DNA of 64,000 bases, taken from assembly GCF_003943735.1 (NCBI RefSeq), contig NZ_RJMV01000004.1:1-64000 (forward strand), written 5' to 3'. The stretch comes from Streptococcus sanguinis (GTDB lineage: Bacteria; Bacillota; Bacilli; Lactobacillales; Streptococcaceae). The notes under the pieces were generated by a model. It had not been told where the DNA came from and did no database searches. It saw only the letters and a program-made list of their open reading frames with translations. The position numbers were made by a program, and so were the translations under genes. Positions 7,635-15,134 of the stretch are shown in pieces; positions within the stretch are counted from its first letter, which is position 1, and each line of letters opens with the position of its first letter.

Positions 7635-9083
7635 ATGGAAAACCAAACCTTAATGCAGTATTTTGAATGGTATCTGCCAGATGACGGTCAGCATTGGAAT
7701 CGCTTGGCGGAAGATGCACCAAACTTAGCAGCGAAAGGGATTCGCAAGGTCTGGATGCCGCCCGCTTTCAAAGGAACAGGCTCTAATGACGTCGGCTATG
7801 GTGTATATGACCTCTTTGATTTGGGAGAGTTCGACCAAAAAGGGACTGTACGCACCAAGTATGGATTGAAAGAAGAATACCTCCGAGCGATTGAAGCACT
7901 TAGCCAGAACGGTATCGAAGCTATTGCTGATGTGGTTCTCAATCACAAGGCCGCAGCAGACTATAAAGAGCGCTTTACCGTTGTTGAAGTTGATCCTAAC
8001 GACCGCACAAAGGTCTTGTCAGAACCTTTCGAAATCAAAGGCTGGACTAAGTTTGTCTTCCCAGGCCGCAAAAAAGCCTATAATGACTTTGAATGGCACT
8101 GGTACCACTTCACTGGCACAGACTATGACGCCAAAAACAACAAGTCAGGCATTTACCTCATCCAAGGAGACAATAAAGGTTGGGCAGATGATGAGCTAGT
8201 GGACAACGAGAATGGTAACTACGACTATCTCATGTATGCGGATATTGATTTCAAGCACCCCGAAGTCATCCAAAATCTCTACGACTGGGCTCATTGGTTT
8301 ATTGAAAGCAGTGGTGTACATGGCTTTCGCTTAGATGCTGTTAAGCACATCGATTCCTTCTTTATGAAGAATTTCATCCGCGATATTACTGAAAAATACG
8401 GCGATGATTTCTATGTCTTTGGGGAATTTTGGAATAGCGATGAGAAGGCCAATAACGATTATCTAGAAAATATTGACTACCGCTTTGACCTAGTCGATGT
8501 TAAACTTCATCATAATTTATTTGATGCCAGCAAATCTGGAGCAGACTATGACCTGCGAACTATTTTTGATCAAACACTTGCAAAAAATCATCCCGAATCG
8601 GCTGTAACCTTTGTGGACAATCACGATACCCAGAGAGGTCAGGCTTTGGAGTCTACTATCGAAGAATGGTTCAAACCAGCCGCCTATGCTCTTATACTTC
8701 TAAGAGAAGCCGGATTGCCCTGCGTCTTTTATGGAGACTACTATGGCATTAGCGGAGAATTTGCACAAGAGAGCTTTCAAGAGATACTGGATAAACTCCT
8801 AGACATCCGTCTCAATCTGGCTTATGGTGAGCAAACCGACTACTTCGACGATGCCAACTGTATCGGCTGGACTCGTCAAGGTAAGCACGATGGTCAGCCA
8901 ATCGCTGTCCTTATCAGCAATGCTCAAGCCGCTAGCAAATCCATGCTAATCGGTCTAGAATGGGCTGGCAGAGAATTCAGCGATTATCTAGGCAACAGCT
9001 CTCAAATCGTAACTATTGACGACCAAGGCTGGGGAGAATTTCCTGTGGAGGAAAAATCAGTCAGTGTTTGGAGTGCTAGATAA
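7635..9083 (+). CDS. Cytoplasmic alpha-amylase, GH13 family
   Basis: The product is 482 aa from the ATG at 7635. I chose this start because the protein then begins MENQTLMQYFEWYLP like its relatives and AGAGGA lies 8 bases upstream. It hydrolyses alpha-1,4 links in maltodextrin or glycogen. Four GH13 regions are present: DVVLNHK (about 99-105), GFRLDAVKH with nucleophile D234, FGEFW with acid E264 and FVDNHDTQ with D331. There is no signal peptide, so it acts inside the cell. The length is usual for liquefying-type intracellular amylases. It is monocistronic, converging on the surface-protein gene. Confidence 0.93.
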   Translation: MENQTLMQYFEWYLPDDGQHWNRLAEDAPNLAAKGIRKVWMPPAFKGTGSNDVGYGVYDLFDLGEFDQKGTVRTKYGLKEEYLRAIEALSQNGIEAIADVVLNHKAAADYKERFTVVEVDPNDRTKVLSEPFEIKGWTKFVFPGRKKAYNDFEWHWYHFTGTDYDAKNNKSGIYLIQGDNKGWADDELVDNENGNYDYLMYADIDFKHPEVIQNLYDWAHWFIESSGVHGFRLDAVKHIDSFFMKNFIRDITEKYGDDFYVFGEFWNSDEKANNDYLENIDYRFDLVDVKLHHNLFDASKSGADYDLRTIFDQTLAKNHPESAVTFVDNHDTQRGQALESTIEEWFKPAAYALILLREAGLPCVFYGDYYGISGEFAQESFQEILDKLLDIRLNLAYGEQTDYFDDANCIGWTRQGKHDGQPIAVLISNAQAASKSMLIGLEWAGREFSDYLGNSSQIVTIDDQGWGEFPVEEKSVSVWSAR

Positions 9084-9109
9084 GTCACAGAAAACATATG
9101 GAAAAAGAA

Positions 9110-9134
9110 AAATAAGACCGAATTGGCCTTATTT
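9110..9134. terminator. Bidirectional terminator between amylase and adhesin genes
   Basis: Arms AAATAAGACC (9110-9119) and GGCCTTATTT (9125-9134) have one mismatch and are flanked by a T-run on the plus strand and an A-run before it. The second arm overlaps the stop codon of the minus-strand adhesin gene. Confidence 0.65.
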
Positions 9135-12017
9135 TTTTCTTCTTTCTTTCTTGGAATGTAGTAAGCCAAAGGAAGCCAAAAGGCTAACGACTGCTGCTCC
9201 CAAGAATGATGAAGGTGCACTACCTGTATTTGGTAATGTGTGTTTGGACACTCGAGACAGAACCGGACTAGTCTCAGAGTTTTCAACCCTTGCAGGACTC
9301 TTCTGCTCAGATGTTTCTGTCCCCAAAGCTGTCTGAATGTGCGTTTTTGGCTTGTAAACATAAGTACGAACGCCATTGGCATCTGACACTGAAACAAAAC
9401 CATACTCCTCAATAGTCTTAGCATCTAGCAAACCAAATTCCTCAGCTGCTAAAGGTCTTCCTTCTACATCTACAAAGCGAGTGATTTCGATAGAAGGCTT
9501 GTCCTCAACCGGAGCATCTTTCGGTACTTCATGCACACTGGCACGATAGACATGCGTACGAATGCCGTCCTCGTCACTGCTGGATTGGTAGTCATAACTA
9601 GCGATAGTCTTAGACGCCACCAAACCACGTTCAGGATCTGATAATTCTTGACCTGATTCATCGACAAAACGAGTCATTTCCATGACTGGACGCTCTTCGC
9701 TTGGAGCATCTGACGGTACTTCATGCACGCTGGCGCGATAGACATGGGTGCGAATGCCATCCTCCTCAGTACTAGACTGGAAATCATATCCTGAAATACT
9801 CTTAGAAGTAACTAAACCTTGCTCAGGAGCTGATAATTCTTGACCTGATTCATCGACAAAGCGGGTCATTTCTAAAACTGGTTTCTCTTCTCGTGGAGCG
9901 TCTGTCGGTACTTCATGTACAATGGCGCGATAGAGATGAGTACGGATGCCGTCCTCATCAGTAGTAGACTGAAAGTCATAGCCAGAAATACGCTTAGATG
10001 CCACCAAACCTTGCTCAGGAGATGATAATTCTTGACCTGTTTCATCTACAAAGCGGGTCATTTCCATGACTGGCTTGTCTTCACTTGGAGAGTCTGACGG
10101 TACTTCATGCACACTTGCGCGATAGACATGGGTGCGAATACTGTCCTCGTCACTGCTGGACTGATAGTCATAGCCAGAGATTGTCTTAGACGCCACCAAA
10201 CCGCGCTCTGGATCTGATAATTCTTGACCTGATTCATCGACAAAGCGAGTCATTTCCATGACTGGACGCTCTTCGCTTGGAGCATCATTTGGAAGTTGGA
10301 ACTGATTGAGTTCATATTTATAAATGATCTCTTTGGTTCTTCTTGCTTCGTACTCTCCCGATTCAGCATCATAGGCAGTTAGTCGAGATTTATAAGTATA
10401 GAGCTGATTCTTATGGGAAATAAGAGGTTTAGGGCTGACTGTGTATCTAGTCTTACCTGGTTGCTCATCCGTAATAGGGTTAGCAATAGCATGACCCTGT
10501 TCGTCTTGATAACGGACAAGAACCTTGCCAGGTTCCGTATCTCTCTCATTAACCTTCTTAACACCTGAAACTTTAAAGACGAAGCCTTCAGCTTTGACCG
10601 TTCTAAATGCTGCATCTATGCCCTTTTGGTTAATTTCTAAGCCAAGTAATGTCTTACCTCCCCTGTGAAAAGTTGGTTCAACAGATTTAAGTCCACCATC
10701 AGGCGTCTCAATTAAATTATGTACACCCTCAATTTGGATCGTATAGTCTCTATCGATATAATAGCGAGTCCTGTCATGAGGTTTCATCAGATACAGTTTG
10801 TAGTGGAAGGTTTTAATATTGTTTTCACCAAACCAAGGTGGCATTACAGTCGGATTATTGCCCAGCCAGTCGATATACACTAGGTCGTTATATTTTTCTA
10901 ATCCCATACGATCTAGTCGAAAAATTCTACCAATTTGAGACTCAGTGAAACGATAATTGAGTTGTCTCCATGGTGCATTGGGTTCTCTATAACCAAAGGC
11001 TAATGGATCCGTATCTCGTGTATCAAGCAATCCAATCTTTAGATTCGTATTGTAATTAGGGACATCAAAATCAATTTCCTTTTGATTAATAACAATTTTC
11101 TGAAAGTACGGATTAATAGGTACTCGTTCAGCCAATCTCCTTTCACTAGGATACGCATCAACTCGGAACATATCTGGATTTTCAGAATATATTTGCCTTA
11201 TCTCTTTCATAGATAAAATCCTACGATCTGACTCAGGCAGATATTTTCTAGAAAAAGCTTCTTCATAGGTTATCCCATCCCATTTTGATGGAGTATACGC
11301 TGTCCTCAAAAACACTCTTTTGGGCATAGATTCATCAACTGTCAAATCCAATTCGGAGCGTGGAATAATAGCTTTTGGTATCTTGGCTACTTCTTCTGGA
11401 GTCGGATTTACATTCAATATAGACTCCCACTTATTCAAAAAGAAGAGTGCTGTATTATTTTGAATAAATGAATCCCAACTAGATACTCTTTTTGATGGAA
11501 CTTGTCTAAAATCCTCATCTTTGACTAGATTTAAATTTTCAACTTCCTTTAAGTTAATGTATTTAAAGACACCATCCATCTTACGGATCGCATAAGCATG
11601 ATCATACTTTTTAGCTGCTTCTTCTATTTGCTCCACCGACTGTATCTCTGGCATGACAGATGTCATGGTTGCAGCCTTAGTTATTTCATAACTCTCTTCC
11701 TGAGTATGATAGTCATAAAATTCTTGAGCTAACTGTTTGATTTCAGGCGTGACTTGGGCTGCTCCCTTCTCTCCTTCTTCTGAGATAGTCAGACCAGAAG
11801 GTCCCTCTGCTGGTGTATTTTTGATTGTCCCATCATTTGGCAATTCTTGATTGACAGGAGGTGTGGCTTGATTATTCTGGACTTGATTCCCCTCTGTTTC
11901 ACTACTTACCTCCTCTGCTTGTACAGTCACTGCCATTGTCCCAGCAAGCAGCAAGGACAGAGGAATCGGGACTAATTTCATTCCCATTTCTACTTTTTTC
12001 CCTAAAGTCTTTTTCAT
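9129..12017 (-). CDS. LPXTG-anchored repeat adhesin
   Basis: The protein is 962 aa. It has a signal peptide (KLVPIPLSLLLAGTMAVTVQA), then a low-complexity acidic segment to about 85 and a unique region (about 85-490) with no family I recognise. A MucBP-like strand segment (VLVRYQDEQGHAIANPI, near 500) follows, then five 63-64-residue repeats (about 576-890). The sorting signal is LPNTG (928-932) followed by a hydrophobic span and KKERRKK. Sortase A should link it to the wall. The unique N-terminal region is the probable ligand-binding head and the repeats its stalk. The glycosyltransferase gene ends 12 bases before this start, so the two are co-transcribed. Confidence 0.85.
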   Translation of the reverse strand: MKKTLGKKVEMGMKLVPIPLSLLLAGTMAVTVQAEEVSSETEGNQVQNNQATPPVNQELPNDGTIKNTPAEGPSGLTISEEGEKGAAQVTPEIKQLAQEFYDYHTQEESYEITKAATMTSVMPEIQSVEQIEEAAKKYDHAYAIRKMDGVFKYINLKEVENLNLVKDEDFRQVPSKRVSSWDSFIQNNTALFFLNKWESILNVNPTPEEVAKIPKAIIPRSELDLTVDESMPKRVFLRTAYTPSKWDGITYEEAFSRKYLPESDRRILSMKEIRQIYSENPDMFRVDAYPSERRLAERVPINPYFQKIVINQKEIDFDVPNYNTNLKIGLLDTRDTDPLAFGYREPNAPWRQLNYRFTESQIGRIFRLDRMGLEKYNDLVYIDWLGNNPTVMPPWFGENNIKTFHYKLYLMKPHDRTRYYIDRDYTIQIEGVHNLIETPDGGLKSVEPTFHRGGKTLLGLEINQKGIDAAFRTVKAEGFVFKVSGVKKVNERDTEPGKVLVRYQDEQGHAIANPITDEQPGKTRYTVSPKPLISHKNQLYTYKSRLTAYDAESGEYEARRTKEIIYKYELNQFQLPNDAPSEERPVMEMTRFVDESGQELSDPERGLVASKTISGYDYQSSSDEDSIRTHVYRASVHEVPSDSPSEDKPVMEMTRFVDETGQELSSPEQGLVASKRISGYDFQSTTDEDGIRTHLYRAIVHEVPTDAPREEKPVLEMTRFVDESGQELSAPEQGLVTSKSISGYDFQSSTEEDGIRTHVYRASVHEVPSDAPSEERPVMEMTRFVDESGQELSDPERGLVASKTIASYDYQSSSDEDGIRTHVYRASVHEVPKDAPVEDKPSIEITRFVDVEGRPLAAEEFGLLDAKTIEEYGFVSVSDANGVRTYVYKPKTHIQTALGTETSEQKSPARVENSETSPVLSRVSKHTLPNTGSAPSSFLGAAVVSLLASFGLLHSKKERRKK
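9340..10290 (-). repeat. Five tandem repeats of about 190 bp in the adhesin stalk
   Basis: Each unit encodes about 63 residues around MEMTRFVDESGQELS...GLVASK...GYD...EDGIRTHVYRA(S)VHEVP. Four units are close copies. The last (toward the C terminus) is degenerate, with ITRFVDVEGRPLA and VRTYVYKPK. The number of units probably varies between strains. Confidence 0.85.
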
Positions 12018-12029
12018 CTTCTTCTCCTT

Positions 12030-13145
12030 TTAATCTCCTATTTTAGATAATTTAAAAACTTTTTCCCATAGATTGACTAGTAATTCTTTGTGATAGCGAT
12101 TGGCAAGTTCTTTGGATCTTACCGAAAATCCCCTCCATTCTTTTTCTCCAAATTGGCTAAACTGCTCCAGATGAGCAATATATTGATTAGCATCATTTTG
12201 CGGTATCAGCCAGCCATTCTCTCCATGCTTAATATAAGCCTGATTGGCATAACGGACATCCAGACCTATCAGAGGCAGGCCATTGACCAAAGCCTCATAG
12301 AGCGATGTCGCAAAGGCTTCCGATAAAGAGGTGCTGATATAGGCATCATAAGCTTGATAAGGTACCTGAGACTGATAACCCTTAAAATGAACTATGTCTT
12401 CCAAATCATTGAGCTGAACTACATCTTGAAGCATGTCCATGTCAGGACCATCTCCATAGATGTCAAGAGTAAACCGCATTTGACCTTTAAATTTTAATAA
12501 AGCCATGATTTTCAGCAATAACAGAACATTTTTTTCCTCAGACAAACGACTGACTGTCACCAAGCGAATCTCCTTAGGATCAAATACTCTCTCTCTTGGA
12601 TATTGGACCACTTGATTTGCATAGGTTGTTGGAATAAAGAGGGCCTGATCCCTCATCTTTTGAGGCAGATAAGCCTCTTGGCCTTCCCCAACCAAAATCA
12701 AAGAGTCTAATACATCCTGATCCAGCAAGCCCATCACCTTTTTATTTAACTCTTGTCCGAGGGCAATCATATGATCCTGATGAAGGACGCGACCTACATG
12801 AAAATCTTGCTCACGTCTCAAGAGAATATTTTCAGGAATATCCAGACGCTCCATCATCAGCCAGTCTTCTGGCTCAAGCTCCTCCTCAGCAAACTCCTGA
12901 AGACTCCTACCAGCTAATTCTAAGCCCAGAAAACGGACTTTAGTCCTATCAATTCCCAAGGCTTCATAACTATCCAGCACAAGCTGCCTAGAAGAGGCAT
13001 TAGCATATATATCTGTATCCGCTTCAGAAACCCACAATTCATAAGGGACTTTCATTTCTTCAAAAAGTTCAAATCGATTGCGGAGAGCTATGTCAATCCC
13101 AAACGCCCTAGCACGGATACAAGAATCCACACAAACTACTTTCAT
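12030..13145 (-). CDS. GT4-type glycosyltransferase
   Basis: This 371-aa protein has a GT-B fold layout. The C-terminal half carries VTVSRLSEEKN (donor-binding start of the second Rossmann domain), YGDGPDMDML, VHFKGYQ and the EX7E-type region SLSEAFATSLYEALVNGLPLIGLD. There is no signal peptide or membrane span. The N-terminal part lacks a recognisable acceptor motif. It lies directly upstream of the LPNTG adhesin with a 12-base gap, which suggests modification of that protein in the cytoplasm before export; the sugar is unknown. AAGGGAG precedes the ATG. Confidence 0.8.
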   Translation of the reverse strand: MKVVCVDSCIRARAFGIDIALRNRFELFEEMKVPYELWVSEADTDIYANASSRQLVLDSYEALGIDRTKVRFLGLELAGRSLQEFAEEELEPEDWLMMERLDIPENILLRREQDFHVGRVLHQDHMIALGQELNKKVMGLLDQDVLDSLILVGEGQEAYLPQKMRDQALFIPTTYANQVVQYPRERVFDPKEIRLVTVSRLSEEKNVLLLLKIMALLKFKGQMRFTLDIYGDGPDMDMLQDVVQLNDLEDIVHFKGYQSQVPYQAYDAYISTSLSEAFATSLYEALVNGLPLIGLDVRYANQAYIKHGENGWLIPQNDANQYIAHLEQFSQFGEKEWRGFSVRSKELANRYHKELLVNLWEKVFKLSKIGD

Positions 13146-13200
13146 TTTCTCCCTTTTAACCTAAAGTAATTCTATATACGAACATAACATATTTTTAAGA

Positions 13201-13209
13201 ATTATACCA
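13201..13209 (-). promoter_or_regulatory. Extended -10 promoter of the glycosyltransferase-adhesin operon
   Basis: TGGTATAAT on the minus strand, 56 bases before the glycosyltransferase ATG. There is no good -35 at the usual distance. Confidence 0.5.
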
Positions 13210-13237
13210 ATAATCTGAGCAATAATTTTAGACAAAA

Positions 13238-14284
13238 TCATCCTTTTTGTTCAACCAAGCCACTTCTTAGATAAGCATCCACCATACGCTCTGTCGCAAC
13301 AACTGAATCAATATGGGTACGCTCATAAGAGTGGCTGGATTCGATACCTGCACCTAGCAGAGCATGCTTGACTTCTGCTCCTGCGCTCATGGCTGCAGAG
13401 GCGTCTGATCCGTAAAATGGATAGATGTCCAGTTTGTAAGGAATGTCCTGCTCCTTAGCCAAATTTACCAAATGCTGGCGGAAGCCATAGTGATAAGGTC
13501 CTGATGCATCCTTGACACAGATGGAAACCGTATACTCATCTGTCTGCTGGTCGTCACCCATAGCCCCCATATCAACCGCCAAATACTCCACCGCTTGCGC
13601 TGGCAGGCTGGAATTAGCCCCATGACCAACCTCTTCAAAGACACTGAAAGCAAAATGAGTCGTCACCGGCAGCTGAATATTTTCCTCTTTATAAACGCGC
13701 AAAAGATTGAGCAAAATAGCTGCGCTGACCTTGTCATCTAGAAAGCGTGACTTGATAAAGCCTGACTCGGTAACAGTGGTACGCGGATCAAAGGAAATAA
13801 AATCTCCGACTTCGATTCCTAAATCCCGCGTTTCTTTCTCACTCGTCACCTTTTCATCCAAACGGACTTCCATATTGTCCTGAGTCCGTTCAACCGTCCC
13901 AGCATCTTTGTAGACATGGCAGGAAGTCTGGTGAACTAAGATAGTCCCATTGACGGTCTTGCCACTGCTGGCCATATGGACCAGACAGTTTTCTCCTTCA
14001 ATCATGTTCCAAGGGAAACCGCCAATCCGATCCAGCTTGAGGCGACCGTCAGACTTAATAGCCCGAACAATAGCCCCCAGTGTATCCACATGGGCAGTCA
14101 CTACCCGATGCTGGGCGTCATTTTCCCCCTTAACCACGACATGGACGCCGCCTTTATTGGTCCGAACAGGCTCATAACCTAATCCTTCCAGCGTTTGTAC
14201 CAAATAGTCTGCAACCTCAGACGTAAAGCCTGTTGGGGAAGGAATAGCCGTTAATTCTTGTAAATATTGAACTGTTTGATTCAT
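13238..14284 (-). CDS. M42-family metal-dependent aminopeptidase
   Basis: This 348-aa cytoplasmic exopeptidase of the M42 (FrvX/YsdC-like) family is expected to be a dinuclear, dodecameric enzyme that trims peptides. Metal and catalytic residues are visible in TAHVDTLG (metal His/Asp), RFLDDKVSA (bridging Asp), EEVGHG (catalytic and metal Glu), AVDMGAMGDD and the late ERTHIDS (His). The N-terminal IPSPTGF is the family signature. GAGGAG precedes the ATG. Its specificity (glutamyl or general) cannot be read from the sequence. Confidence 0.88.
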   Translation of the reverse strand: MNQTVQYLQELTAIPSPTGFTSEVADYLVQTLEGLGYEPVRTNKGGVHVVVKGENDAQHRVVTAHVDTLGAIVRAIKSDGRLKLDRIGGFPWNMIEGENCLVHMASSGKTVNGTILVHQTSCHVYKDAGTVERTQDNMEVRLDEKVTSEKETRDLGIEVGDFISFDPRTTVTESGFIKSRFLDDKVSAAILLNLLRVYKEENIQLPVTTHFAFSVFEEVGHGANSSLPAQAVEYLAVDMGAMGDDQQTDEYTVSICVKDASGPYHYGFRQHLVNLAKEQDIPYKLDIYPFYGSDASAAMSAGAEVKHALLGAGIESSHSYERTHIDSVVATERMVDAYLRSGLVEQKG

Positions 14285-14309
14285 GTATGTCTCCTCATCG
14301 TTTTTCTTT

Positions 14310-14337
14310 ATTATAGCACAAAGAAAGCCTGAGCAAA
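14310..14337 (-). promoter_or_regulatory. Promoter of the M42 peptidase gene
   Basis: On the minus strand TTTGCT (14332-14337), a 16-base spacer and TATAAT (14310-14315), 26 bases before the ATG. Confidence 0.55.
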
Positions 14338-14356
14338 TAGATTTTCAGCAGGCTTT
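14324..14356 (-). terminator. Putative terminator after the small membrane-protein gene
   Basis: Arms AAAGCCTG (14324-14331) and CAGGCTTT (14349-14356) form a hairpin, followed on the minus strand by CTTTG. The T-run is weak. It overlaps the -35 region of the next gene. Confidence 0.4.
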
Positions 14357-14403
14357 TAATGATTCTGAGAAATTATAACACCTCAATTTCTAGCGCTGTA
14401 CTG

Positions 14404-14865
14404 CTACTCTTTCTCCTCCTGGACTTCAATCTTTTGCAATTCCCAAAAGAAGAGATTGCCCAGAAAACCTAAGAGAAAAAGCAAGAGAGGAATGGCATAA
14501 GGTGCTAAGGGATTATAAGCTTCTCCAGCACTAATTTTCATCTGAGGGCCATATGGAGCTATCAACTGATAATAATTAAGACCGCAAAACAAAATCGAAA
14601 AGAAAAAAATAGAAAAGTAAAGCCGATAGAGATGCCCTAGCAGCTGTCCTTTGAATAAATAAGTAACTTCTCCCATCAGTGTTGCAAAATTCATAACAGC
14701 AACTGCAAAATAAGCAATGACAACTGGAACTAATAAAAGAAAAAGGTAAAGATAACCATAAGCAACCCCCGGTTCTGGCTCAATTCCCCAATAACCGTAC
14801 TGAAAAACCAGTAGATACAAAAACAGGGGCAAAAAAGGAATCACCCTAAACTTCTTATTTTTCAT
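14404..14865 (-). CDS. Small four-helix membrane protein, unknown function
   Basis: The product is 153 aa from the ATG at 14865. An ATG six bases earlier directly abuts the GGGAG site and is less likely. Four hydrophobic segments are visible: VIPFLPLFLYLLVFQYGYWG, a YLYLFLLLVPVVIAYFAVAV stretch, LYFSIFFFSILFCGL and IPLLLFLLGFLGNLFF. A short charged tail (EEKE) follows. I do not recognise the family. It is monocistronic with its own promoter. Confidence 0.6.
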   Translation of the reverse strand: MKNKKFRVIPFLPLFLYLLVFQYGYWGIEPEPGVAYGYLYLFLLLVPVVIAYFAVAVMNFATLMGEVTYLFKGQLLGHLYRLYFSIFFFSILFCGLNYYQLIAPYGPQMKISAGEAYNPLAPYAIPLLLFLLGFLGNLFFWELQKIEVQEEKE

Positions 14866-14904
14866 CAACATCTCCCTTTAAATAAAGAAACTTTTTCTTA
14901 TTTT

Positions 14905-14932
14905 ATTATAACAAATCTTCTTTATAAAACAA
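14905..14932 (-). promoter_or_regulatory. Promoter of the small membrane-protein gene
   Basis: TTGTTT (14927-14932), a 16-base spacer and TATAAT (14905-14910) with an extended TGT, all on the minus strand. Confidence 0.65.
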
Positions 14933-15091
14933 GAATTCACTTTTATTTTCAAGTATTCATTGACTGTAAAATCAAGCTTAGCAAATATTAGCCACCGTAA
15001 AAACATCCATTTGAATGACTGCTTGCTTTAGAGTTTATAAATTTAACCGTCAGTACATTATCAAGGATAGATGATGACAAAGACAAGAAAA

Positions 15092-15117
15092 AATCATCTC
15101 AGCTAGCTGAGATGATT
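15092..15117 (-). terminator. Terminator of the SHIRT fibril gene
   Basis: A perfect 26-base palindrome (arm AATCATCTCAG, centre CTAG) is followed on the minus strand by TTTTTCTTGTCTTT. It lies 17 bases past the stop codon. The rest of the 14,872-15,134 interval shows no gene. Confidence 0.85.
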
Positions 15118-15134
15118 CGTTTTGCTAATATTAA

